Below, in pieces: positions 51,334 to 61,218 of a stretch of DNA of 64,000 nt (position 1 is the first letter of the stretch; the number at the start of each line of letters is the position of its first letter). The notes under the pieces were generated by a model. The model was not told the DNA's origin and searched no databases. It saw only the letters and a list, made by a program, of their open reading frames with translations. The stretch is from Kumtagia sp044326205 (GTDB lineage: Bacteria > Pseudomonadota > Alphaproteobacteria > Rhizobiales > Rhizobiaceae). The DNA is taken from contig NZ_JBIRCY010000015.1 in assembly GCF_044326205.1 (NCBI RefSeq), positions 1-64,000 of the forward strand. Reading direction: 5' to 3'. Position numbers and translations under genes: made by a program.

Positions 51334-53694
51334 ATGCCGAGTTTCACAGTTGCTGCAGGTACAACCGTCACCACCCGGCAGACGCTGGTCGGCAACGAGA
51401 CAGGTCTTATCTCGAAGGACATCAACGGCATCCTCGCGGCCGGCATCCTCCAGGTCGGCGGTGACAAGCAGACGATACGCTTCAACGGCCCGACTGATGG
51501 CGCCACGGTTACCAACGAAGGCGCTGTCGAGAACACCAATGCGGATGGAAGGGCCATCCGCTTCAACGCTGCGGTCGGCAACGACGTGACCGCGACCATC
51601 AACAACAAGGATGGCGCCGTCATCAAAGCGATCGGGGACGCCATCCAGGTCGAGGAAGGCACGGTCGACGATGGCGTCATCACCATCAACAATACCGGCT
51701 CGATCACCTCGACCGGTGGGCAATCGCTCGACTTCGGCAACACTGCCGGCAAATTTTCGGTCGAGATCAACAACACCGTTGCCGCCGATTCCAAACCGGG
51801 CGTCATCGCTTCGGTGAATGACTCGGCCATCAAGGTTGGTGCGAACGGCACCATCTTCAACCAGGGCACGATCGACGGCGGCACCGGCGCCGCCAACAGC
51901 GACGGCGTCGACGGCATTGATTTCCAGGATGGCGCTACCGGAACGGTCACCAATATGGACGACGCCGGCGGGTCGATCAGCGGCGACCGTCATGGCATCA
52001 ACGCCGGGGAAGGCTCCACCATAACCGTCACCAACGGCACCGGTCCCGGACTGGGCGGCGGCATGATCACCGGCCGCAACGGTTCGGGTGTCGGCTCCGA
52101 CGGCGATGCGACCGTTTTCAACTACGGCACGATCACCGGCAGCTTCACGGCCGGGCTGGATATCCATGGCTCTACACCGGGCCAGCCCGACGGCGGCGCG
52201 CCGGACGGGAAGGATGATGGCGACGGCGACGGCATCGACGTCGACGGCAAGGCCACCATCGAAAACTACGGCGTGATCCAGGGTACCGGCGCCGGTGGCA
52301 CCGGCTCGGACGGTCGGGAGAACACTAGCGAGGGAATTGCCGCGGGTGGCGGCAGCATCCTCAACGACGTATCGGGTACGATCAAAGGACTCGGCCTCGG
52401 CATCCTGATCGACGACAGTTCGCGCGGCAATTCGAAGTACGTGACGACGATCGTCAATGACGGCATCATAGAAGGCGAAAACAAGACCGCCATCGAGATC
52501 ATCAGCACTTTCGCCGACACCATCATCAACGCCGGCAGCATCGAAAGCGGCAACGGCATCGCCATCCTGTTCGGCAACGGCAACAACACGCTGTTCATCA
52601 AGGACGGTTCGGTCATCACGGGGGTGACCGACGGAGAGGGTGGTATCGATATTCTAGACTACGGCGCCTACAGCACCGGCGTGACCGCCGATCTTGGCGG
52701 CAGTTCCACCGGTCTGGATCTGCTGACGCATTTCGAGAATCTGTATGGGTCGGCCCAGGATGACGGCCTCACCGGCGACTTTGCGGCAAACATTTTGAAC
52801 GGCCGTGGTGGAAACGACCAGATGGCCGGTCTCGGTGGCGATGATACCTTCATCGTCGACAGCGCAAGCGATGTGGTGACTGAGGCGGCGGGCGGCGGTA
52901 CCGACCGGGTCGGATCGGGGGTCAGCTACGCGCTTGGTGCAGGCCAGGAAATCGAGCTTCTGACCACGACCAATGCCGCTGCGGTTCGCTCGATCGACCT
53001 TCGGGGAAATGAACTTGCCCAGACGATCATAGGCAACAACGGCAAGAATGTCCTGCATGATGGCGGCGTCGACGCTTTCGGCAAGAGTAGCGCCGACACA
53101 CTGATCGGCGGTGACGCCAACGACACCTACGCCGTCTACAACGCCGCCGACGTGATTGTCGAAACCACGGGTCAAGGCAATTTCGACCGTGTTTCGGCGG
53201 GTATCAGCTATGTTCTCGGCAAGGGCGTCCAGATCGAATCGCTGACGACGACCAGCCTGCACGCAAGCTACGCGATCGATCTCACCGGCAACGACCTCGC
53301 CCAGCAGGTCATGGGTAACGACGGCAACAACCGCATCGACGGCAAGGGAGGCATCGATACGATCCTGACCGGCCTTGGCAGCGACACCGTCGTGTTCTCG
53401 ACCGCTCTCGGCGCCGGCAATGTCGATACGGTCTCCGACTTCAACGTGCCTGCCGACACGGTCGAACTGGACGACGCCGTCTTCGCCGCCTTGGCGACGG
53501 GGACCCTGGCGGTCGTCGCTTTCCGTGCCAACGCCAGCGGGTTGGCCGAGGATGCCGACGACCGCATCATCTACGAAACCGATACCGGCAATCTGTTCTA
53601 CGATGCGGACGGCGTCGGCGGCTCGGCGGGCGTTCATTTTGCGACCCTGACCGCCGGCCTTGCCCTCGACAACGCGGATTTCGTGATCGCGTGA
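51334..53694 (+). CDS. Large RTX-type secreted repeat protein
   Basis: A 786-residue acidic protein without a Sec signal. Residues 1-450 are beta-helix-like repeats rich in Asn, Gly, Asp and Thr, with recurring phrases such as N-x-G-x-I-x-G/S and T-I-N/E-N-x-G. Residues 480-520 and 660-700 hold calcium-binding nonapeptides (L-N-G-R-G-G-N-D-Q-M; R-I-D-G-K-G-G-I-D-T-I). The C-terminus ends in a hydrophobic tail (L-D-N-A-D-F-V-I-A) of the kind read by type I secretion. Probably an extracellular or surface protein; function unknown. GGGGAAAT precedes the ATG at 51334. No type I exporter genes lie in the window. Confidence 0.82.
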   Translation: MPSFTVAAGTTVTTRQTLVGNETGLISKDINGILAAGILQVGGDKQTIRFNGPTDGATVTNEGAVENTNADGRAIRFNAAVGNDVTATINNKDGAVIKAIGDAIQVEEGTVDDGVITINNTGSITSTGGQSLDFGNTAGKFSVEINNTVAADSKPGVIASVNDSAIKVGANGTIFNQGTIDGGTGAANSDGVDGIDFQDGATGTVTNMDDAGGSISGDRHGINAGEGSTITVTNGTGPGLGGGMITGRNGSGVGSDGDATVFNYGTITGSFTAGLDIHGSTPGQPDGGAPDGKDDGDGDGIDVDGKATIENYGVIQGTGAGGTGSDGRENTSEGIAAGGGSILNDVSGTIKGLGLGILIDDSSRGNSKYVTTIVNDGIIEGENKTAIEIISTFADTIINAGSIESGNGIAILFGNGNNTLFIKDGSVITGVTDGEGGIDILDYGAYSTGVTADLGGSSTGLDLLTHFENLYGSAQDDGLTGDFAANILNGRGGNDQMAGLGGDDTFIVDSASDVVTEAAGGGTDRVGSGVSYALGAGQEIELLTTTNAAAVRSIDLRGNELAQTIIGNNGKNVLHDGGVDAFGKSSADTLIGGDANDTYAVYNAADVIVETTGQGNFDRVSAGISYVLGKGVQIESLTTTSLHASYAIDLTGNDLAQQVMGNDGNNRIDGKGGIDTILTGLGSDTVVFSTALGAGNVDTVSDFNVPADTVELDDAVFAALATGTLAVVAFRANASGLAEDADDRIIYETDTGNLFYDADGVGGSAGVHFATLTAGLALDNADFVIA

Positions 53695-53698
53695 GTTA

Positions 53699-53770
53699 AG
53701 CCCGCAAGGGCCATGCTTCCCCGTCTTGCGGGGAGGTGGGGGCCGGCAGGCCGAGGCAGCGGCCGCGCGA
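53699..53770. repeat. GC-rich palindromic intergenic sequence
   Basis: Two small palindromes lie after the RTX stop: GCCC-GCAA-GGGC near 53699-53710 and CCCCG-TCTTG-CGGGG at 53719-53733, followed by GGTGGGGGCCGGCAGGCC. The second resembles a dispersed intergenic repeat I recall from rhizobial genomes (a CCCCG...CGGGG stem with an AGGTGG flank). It may also terminate both convergent genes. Confidence 0.4.
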
Positions 53771-53781
53771 TATCTCTTCGT

Positions 53782-55626
53782 TTATTCTCCCGCCTTCACT
53801 GGCGAAATGAACGGTGCGCTCCAGGAGCCTCCCACGAAGAACTTGGCTTCGTCGGGCGGTCCTGCGGCCGTCCCGGTAACCGGCTGGAGTTGGCCGACAC
53901 CGCCCGTCAGCGCCAGGCTGCGGTCGGCATAGGACGCCAGGCCCGACAGCCAGAGCCTGCGTGAGCCAAACCGGGCTTCCGCTCTGTCGAGCGTCGTGAC
54001 GCCATTCGTCATCGTCCCCTGGATGTCGATGCCGTCGACCACAAGGCTGCCTCCCGCCGTCTCGTCGAGTGCGAAGAAGCCGCCCTTCCTGCAGCGCTCA
54101 AGAAACGCCGCGAGATCGAGCCCGGACAGCGCTCCCGCGCCGAGGCGCGCCGAAAAACGGCCGTCGCCATTTTCCATGACCGATCTGATGTCCGTCCCGC
54201 GCCCCTTGATATCGAATGTCACCGACCCGCGCCCGGTCGGAGCCAGCCGGTTCATGCCAATCGCCGAACCGAAGGCCGCGCCGTCGATGCCCGTTGCCGA
54301 AAGTGTGACCCTCGTGACTGTCTGCTCCTGGTCGCGGTCGAAGCGGATGCCGCCCCGCAATGCGCCGTCCAATGCCGTCGCATCGAGGATCTCGAAAGAG
54401 GCGAACCGGTCCTGGATATCGACGGTCGCGGCCATGTCGGACATTTCCAGCCCGCCGGCGCTGGCATGCGCAGCCGAAAGCCTGAGGTCGAGCATCAGGG
54501 GATCGAGCCAATTGCTCCCGGGCGCGGCGCCTACGGCCGCTTTGGCCGGGATCAGCGGCGGCAAGGCGCTGAACAACCCGTCCAGTTGCAGCGTATCGAA
54601 GGCGAGCGATCCCGAAACCGTCGTCCGGCCGTCAGCGGAAACCAGCTCGGCTGCACCGTCGGCCGTGCTGCCGTTCATCTGCAACTGCGCGCCGTCGAGC
54701 TTTAGGCGGCGCGCATCGCCGGAGACGGTTCCCGACACCCGGACGGCCTGGAGTTTTTCCCATCCCGGCAGGCCGGCGCCCACCCATCCGGCAAGGCGAC
54801 CGAAGGATGATGTGGAGGCTGTGATCTGGCCGTCTGCGAAGGGCGTGCCGGAGAGGTTGGCCGTGCCGCTGAAGGATGCGCCGCCAAGCGCCGAATCGAG
54901 GCTTATTTCGGCCGGGGCGGTGCCTCCTGCAAACAGCAGCATCGGTGCGGCGCTTTCCGCGTCTAGTTTGATCGTCTCGCCCTTCCAGACGCCTTGGGCG
55001 ACGAGGCTGCCGGCACGGTCGAGCGTCGGCCAGTCGACTTTGCCCTCGATCGCCGTCACCAGCGGCGTGCTGTCGACGCCGCCGTCATCGAGCTGGATCG
55101 AGCCGTCCTCGATCCTGATACTGCCGAACGGACCGGCGGGCATGAGGGACTTCAGCGAGGCCGGGTCGGCCTGGCTGGCGACCACGGCGCGGGCTTCTTC
55201 GATGGCCGAACGGATACGCCCCTTGCCGGCCAGCGTCGCCCATATTCCCCGGTCGGCCTCGGCACCGATCCGCAGCACCGGCTTGACCAGGCGCGCCGAG
55301 GTGAAAACCGTATCGCCGCGCATGGCGGCCAGCGCCGACAGCTCGATATCGATGCGCTCAACCGTCCCGATCGAACGCTCGCCGCCCGGCCCGGCATCCG
55401 AGAACGAGACGTCCCTCAGCACCGCGCGCAATCTCGGCCAGATGTCGATCCGCGGAGAACCCTCGATCCTGACCGCATATCCGCTCCAGGCGCCGATCTC
55501 CTGCGCGATGCGGTCGCGGACGATCCGTGTCGAGGCGATGTAGGGGACGGTGATGACGAGGACGACAATGAGCACGGCCAGTATGGCCAGCGCCCACATA
55601 CTCCTCCTCATCGACGTCACCGGCAT
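53782..55626 (-). CDS. AsmA-family envelope protein
   Basis: A 614-residue protein. One N-terminal membrane segment (about 8-28, A-L-A-I-L-A-V-L-I-V-V-L) is followed by a long, mostly beta, periplasmic region. The AsmA start pattern is present (Y-A-V-R-I-E-G-S-P-R-I-D-I-W-P-R-L-R-A-V-L-R-D-V), and the C-terminal AsmA_2-like part has G-R-G-S-V-T-F-D-I-K-G-R-G near residue 465 and D-L-A-A-F-L near 515. AsmA-like proteins are thought to help lipid transport to the outer membrane. It is divergent from the acetoacetyl-CoA synthetase gene, with 260 bases between. Confidence 0.85.
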   Translation of the reverse strand: MPVTSMRRSMWALAILAVLIVVLVITVPYIASTRIVRDRIAQEIGAWSGYAVRIEGSPRIDIWPRLRAVLRDVSFSDAGPGGERSIGTVERIDIELSALAAMRGDTVFTSARLVKPVLRIGAEADRGIWATLAGKGRIRSAIEEARAVVASQADPASLKSLMPAGPFGSIRIEDGSIQLDDGGVDSTPLVTAIEGKVDWPTLDRAGSLVAQGVWKGETIKLDAESAAPMLLFAGGTAPAEISLDSALGGASFSGTANLSGTPFADGQITASTSSFGRLAGWVGAGLPGWEKLQAVRVSGTVSGDARRLKLDGAQLQMNGSTADGAAELVSADGRTTVSGSLAFDTLQLDGLFSALPPLIPAKAAVGAAPGSNWLDPLMLDLRLSAAHASAGGLEMSDMAATVDIQDRFASFEILDATALDGALRGGIRFDRDQEQTVTRVTLSATGIDGAAFGSAIGMNRLAPTGRGSVTFDIKGRGTDIRSVMENGDGRFSARLGAGALSGLDLAAFLERCRKGGFFALDETAGGSLVVDGIDIQGTMTNGVTTLDRAEARFGSRRLWLSGLASYADRSLALTGGVGQLQPVTGTAAGPPDEAKFFVGGSWSAPFISPVKAGE

Positions 55627-55886
55627 GCGCCCTGTCCGATCGCACTGTTGCGGAAGTCCTGTCCGGGCTCCCGATCCGTGCCCGGTTTATCCGACCGTGA
55701 CGGCATTTCAAGCCATTGTGGCCCAGCGATGGCGGCTGCGTGCCGAGGTCCTCTATCACTCCCGGACAATTCCAAAGGCAAACGGCCAGCCGCCTGAAAG
55801 CCTTGACTCCCCACGGACATATCTCGTGGTTCTTGCGCTTGTGCGGCGCAATATGCATAAGCGCTTGACCGCTGGGAGGGACGAGC

Positions 55887-57845
<1,959 letters not shown>

Positions 57846-57964
57846 GCGGCGCGTGATGGTAAACCATTTCTGAAGTCCGAATTTACCTCGTTTTCAGAGG
57901 TGGAACGTTTCCGTAAATTTTTTGGAGGCCTGGCAAGGTTCTGTTAACGAACGCGGGCGATAGT

Positions 57965-58078
57965 CAGTGCAACTTGAGGGAGAGATTCCTGTCCTCCATC
58001 CCTCGGAGGAAGCGCACTTGCTCAAGCCCCCGTTGTAGCAGCATCCCAAATCTCAGGCGTCCGTTAGGGCGCCTTTTT
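57965..58078 (+). ncRNA. Candidate small RNA or structured 3' UTR
   Basis: A structured stretch 120 bases after the acetoacetyl-CoA synthetase gene. A stem TCCTCC/GGAGGA (57992-57997 with 58005-58010, loop ATCCCTC) presents a CCUCC anti-Shine-Dalgarno sequence. CTTGAG and CTCAAG can close around it. It ends in a good terminator. A -10-like GATAGT lies at 57959-57964 but no convincing -35 was found, so this could instead be the tail of the upstream mRNA. Confidence 0.4.
58055..58078 (+). terminator. Intrinsic terminator
   Basis: AGGCGTCC, loop GTTA, GGGCGCCT followed by TTTT. The stem is 8 bp with one G-U pair. The T-run shows it works on rightward transcripts only: the candidate sRNA or the acetoacetyl-CoA synthetase mRNA. 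Confidence 0.8.
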
Positions 58079-58128
58079 CTTGTGCCCGCCTGCCGGCGTG
58101 CCGCCATCGGATCGAAAGACGTTGGTGC

Positions 58129-59829
58129 TTATAGGGATGCTTCCTGGTCGCCAGCCAATGCCCTCGACAGAAGGATGACGGGAACCGTCGCGGTGGCGAT
58201 GATCAGCAGCGCGGCAATGGCTCCATCCTCGACGACAGCACGCGAAGCGTTCTCGTAGACCAGTGTCGCCAGCGTGTTGAAGCCGAAAGGCCTGAGCAGG
58301 ATCGTCGCCGAAAGCTCCTTGACCGTATCGACGAAAACCAGCACCAAAGCTGTCAGGATGGCCGGTTTGAGCAGCGGTGCGAGGATGAGCGCCGCACTTG
58401 CCAGAGGCGCCTTGCCGAGGCTGCGCGCCGCCTCGTCCAGACTCGTCGGCAGCTTTTCCAATCCGGAGCGCACCGCGCCTTCCGCCAGCGCCAGAAAGCG
58501 GATCGTACACGCAAGGATCACGGCCGCGGCCGATCCGGTCAACAGCAGCCCCGTCGAAAAGCCAAGATATTCCCGAGAGATCGCATCGATGCGGTTGTCG
58601 AACTGCGCCAGCGCATAGAGCAGGCCGAGGCCGAGAATGGTGCCTGGAAGCGCGTAGCCGACCGAGGCCACACGCACCACCAGCCGCATCGGACCTGACC
58701 GCGACACCCGCACCGCATAGATCAGGAAAAGCGCCAGCGAGACGGTCAGCAGTGCTGTCACGCCAGCGGTCAGCACGGTGTTGACGAAGGCTTTTCCGAG
58801 ATCGGCATTGATCAGGTAATCCAGCCGCCGCGACGCATAGCGGCCGAACACCCACAGCGGCACGCCGAACCCGACAACGACCGGCGCGGCGACGGCCAGC
58901 ACGGCGGCACCAGCCCGCAAGCCTGTGAGTCTTATCCGTGGTGGCCGAGCCCTGATCTGCGTCGCCCGCATATTGTGGAAGCGTTGCAGGCGCCGCGCGA
59001 ACTGCTCGCAGGCGAGCAATGCCAGCACCAGCACCAGCATCAGCATCGCCAGTTGCGCGGCGCCCTCCAGGCTGCTGCGGTTGATCCAGGTCGTGTAGAT
59101 CGCTGACGTCAACGTCCGCACCCCCAGATATTCGGCGACGCCGATGTCGTTGATCGTCTCCATCAAAACCAGCACGACGCCTGCCGCAATGGCCGGCCGC
59201 GCCACGGGAAGCAGCACCTTGAAGAAGACGCGGGACGGCCTTGCTCCCAGCGTGCGCGCCACGTCGCCGATATTGCGGCCCTGCATCAGGAAGACCACGC
59301 GGCTGGTCAGGTAGACGTAGGGGTAGAGCACCGAGGCCAGCACGAAGGCCGCGCCCGGCGTCGAGCGCAGGTCCGGAAACCAGTAGTCCTGGGGTGTCTG
59401 GAAACCGAAGACGGTGCGCAACGCCGACTGGGCAGGCCCGGTGAACAGGAAGAATTCGCCGAAGGCGTAGGCCGCGAGATAGGGCGGCACGGCCAGCGGC
59501 AGCACCAGCACCCACGAGAACTGCTTTCGCAGGGGGAAATCGAAGCCGACCACCAGCCATGCCGCCGTTACGCCGATGACCGCGGTGCCGGCCGAAACCA
59601 TGGCTATCAGCGCCGCGGTGGTGATTGCAGCGGTCGGCAGTACGTTGGCTGCGAGATGCGGCCAGTCCTCCCCGGTGCCGGAAAGGGCGATGACCGTGAG
59701 CGTGACGATCGGCGTCAAGACGACCGCCGAAACCGCGAGCGCAGCCGCAAGCATCAGCGGATGGCGCTGTCGCCGCACCGGGAGCCGGTCCGCCACGCCA
59801 TTCACGCCGGTTGTCGCCGCTGCGCCCAT
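58129..59829 (-). CDS. fbpB: Ferric-iron ABC transporter permease, fused double type
   Basis: A 566-residue inner-membrane protein with about twelve segments in two homologous halves, as in FbpB/SfuB. Each half has its own EAA loop: V-A-R-T-L-G-A-R-P-S-R-V-F near residue 190 and D-E-A-A-R-S-L-G-K-A-P near 460. It takes iron from the periplasmic binding protein encoded just upstream. The ATPase gene fbpC is not present nearby. Confidence 0.9.
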   Translation of the reverse strand: MGAAATTGVNGVADRLPVRRQRHPLMLAAALAVSAVVLTPIVTLTVIALSGTGEDWPHLAANVLPTAAITTAALIAMVSAGTAVIGVTAAWLVVGFDFPLRKQFSWVLVLPLAVPPYLAAYAFGEFFLFTGPAQSALRTVFGFQTPQDYWFPDLRSTPGAAFVLASVLYPYVYLTSRVVFLMQGRNIGDVARTLGARPSRVFFKVLLPVARPAIAAGVVLVLMETINDIGVAEYLGVRTLTSAIYTTWINRSSLEGAAQLAMLMLVLVLALLACEQFARRLQRFHNMRATQIRARPPRIRLTGLRAGAAVLAVAAPVVVGFGVPLWVFGRYASRRLDYLINADLGKAFVNTVLTAGVTALLTVSLALFLIYAVRVSRSGPMRLVVRVASVGYALPGTILGLGLLYALAQFDNRIDAISREYLGFSTGLLLTGSAAAVILACTIRFLALAEGAVRSGLEKLPTSLDEAARSLGKAPLASAALILAPLLKPAILTALVLVFVDTVKELSATILLRPFGFNTLATLVYENASRAVVEDGAIAALLIIATATVPVILLSRALAGDQEASL

Positions 59830-59857
59830 GATTCAGTTCGTCGGATAATCAAACATC

Positions 59858-59890
59858 AAAGGCCGGGCCGCTCGCGCGGCCCGGCCCTTG
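59858..59890 (-). terminator. Strong stem-loop between fbpA and fbpB
   Basis: An 11-bp GC stem (59861-59871 with 59876-59886, loop TCGC on the + strand) with TTT following on the leftward strand, 18 bases after the fbpA stop. As in potF-potG, it sits between a binding-protein gene and its permease and would lower permease expression. Confidence 0.75.
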
Positions 59891-59907
59891 GCTGACAGGG
59901 TCGGCTA

Positions 59908-60957
59908 TCAACTGCTCGGGCCGTCATCCAGGCCGACACGGTCGACCATTTCGGAGGCAGCCTTGCGGTTCTTGGCGATGTCGGCCAGCGGCAGCGTGTC
60001 GGCGTGCAGCGTTCCGAACGATTTGACGATCTCGGACGGCTCCAGACCGGGCTCGACCGGGTACTCAAAAGTCTGCTCGGCATAGACCTGCTGCGCCTTG
60101 TGGCTGGACAGGAACTGGATCAGCTTGACGCCGTTGTCGCGGTTCGGCGCGTTCTTGGCGAGCGCCGCGCCCGAAATGTTCACATGCGTGCCGCCGTTCT
60201 CGAAGGTCGGGAAGATGACGTTGATGGCGTTGCCCCAGTCCTTCTCCTCAGGGTCCTTCTCGTTGGTGCGCATCAGGCCGACATAATAGGTGTTGCCCAG
60301 CGCGATATCGCATTCGCCGGCGAAGATCGCCTTGGCCTGCGGGCGGTCGCCGCCATCCGGCTTGTGCGCCAGATTGGCCTTCAGGCCCTTCATCCATTCT
60401 TCGGTCTTCTCCGAGCCCCAATGCGCGATCGCCGCCGAGAACAGGGCGAGATTGTAGTCGTGCTGGCCTGAGCGGATGCAGATCTTACCCTTCCACTTGG
60501 GGTCGGCGAGGTCGGCATAGGTGATTGCCGTGTCCTTCACGCGGTCCTTGGAGGCGTAGACCACGCGGGCTCGCTTGGTCACGCCGAACCAGTGGCCTTC
60601 CGGGTCGCGATATTCGGCGGGCAGGTTGGCGTTGACGGTGGCGTCGTCCAGAGCCTGCGTCACGCCCTTGTCCTTGGCGTTGGTGAGGCGGGCGATGTCG
60701 ACGGTGAGGATGACGTCGGCCGGCGAATTCTGGCCCTCGGCAAGAATGCGGTCCTCAAGGCCCTTGTCGAGGAACAAAACCTCGGTCTTGATGCCGGTCT
60801 CGGCCGTGAAGGCGTCGAGCACCGGCTTGATGATGTCGGGCTGGCGATAGGAGTAGATATTGACGGTGCCGTCGGCCAATGCCGAGCCGGCAAACAATGT
60901 TGCGAAGGCAAGCGCGGCGTAGCCGGCGACTGTCGACCGGGCATTTCCCTTGGTCAT
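59908..60957 (-). CDS. fbpA: Ferric-iron ABC transporter substrate-binding protein
   Basis: A 349-residue periplasmic protein with a Sec signal (residues 1-28, ending G-S-A-L-A-D). The mature start V-N-I-Y-S-Y-R-Q-P and the phase L-A-E-G-Q-N-S-P-A-D-V-I-L-T-V-D are typical of the FbpA/FutA family, and a Tyr pair near residues 225-226 (G-N-T-Y-Y-V) supplies iron-binding phenolates. CAGGAGAG precedes the ATG. An Irr-type box lies about 130 bases upstream. Confidence 0.92.
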   Translation of the reverse strand: MTKGNARSTVAGYAALAFATLFAGSALADGTVNIYSYRQPDIIKPVLDAFTAETGIKTEVLFLDKGLEDRILAEGQNSPADVILTVDIARLTNAKDKGVTQALDDATVNANLPAEYRDPEGHWFGVTKRARVVYASKDRVKDTAITYADLADPKWKGKICIRSGQHDYNLALFSAAIAHWGSEKTEEWMKGLKANLAHKPDGGDRPQAKAIFAGECDIALGNTYYVGLMRTNEKDPEEKDWGNAINVIFPTFENGGTHVNISGAALAKNAPNRDNGVKLIQFLSSHKAQQVYAEQTFEYPVEPGLEPSEIVKSFGTLHADTLPLADIAKNRKAASEMVDRVGLDDGPSS

Positions 60958-61083
60958 CGTTCTCTCCTGGTCAGCGAGGGGTTTTGGCCCCCAGGTCCGG
61001 ATTGTCTTGTTTTCCTTTCGGAACGATACGACCTATCGGCGAAAATGCGCCTCGCCGTCAATACAAACGCTAACAATTTCAAT

Positions 61084-61104
61084 AGTTTAGAAGAATTCTA
61101 AACT
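61084..61104. promoter_or_regulatory. Irr box (iron control element) upstream of fbpA
   Basis: A perfect palindrome with core TTTAGAA-GAA-TTCTAAA (61086-61102), extended by AG and CT on its ends. It matches the TTTAGAA-N3-TTCTAAA element bound by the haem-responsive regulator Irr in rhizobia, as I recall the consensus. It lies in an AT-rich patch 127 bases from the fbpA start, suitable for iron control of fbpA-fbpB. Confidence 0.75.
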
Positions 61105-61218
61105 GGACGGAATCTCACAGCTTTTCAATAAGTTGAGCAAAAATATCCGGCTTTCCAACCTTTGCCGCGACAGATTGTCCGCCAGATCATCACGAAAATT
61201 TTAGGCCGTAGCGGCGGA

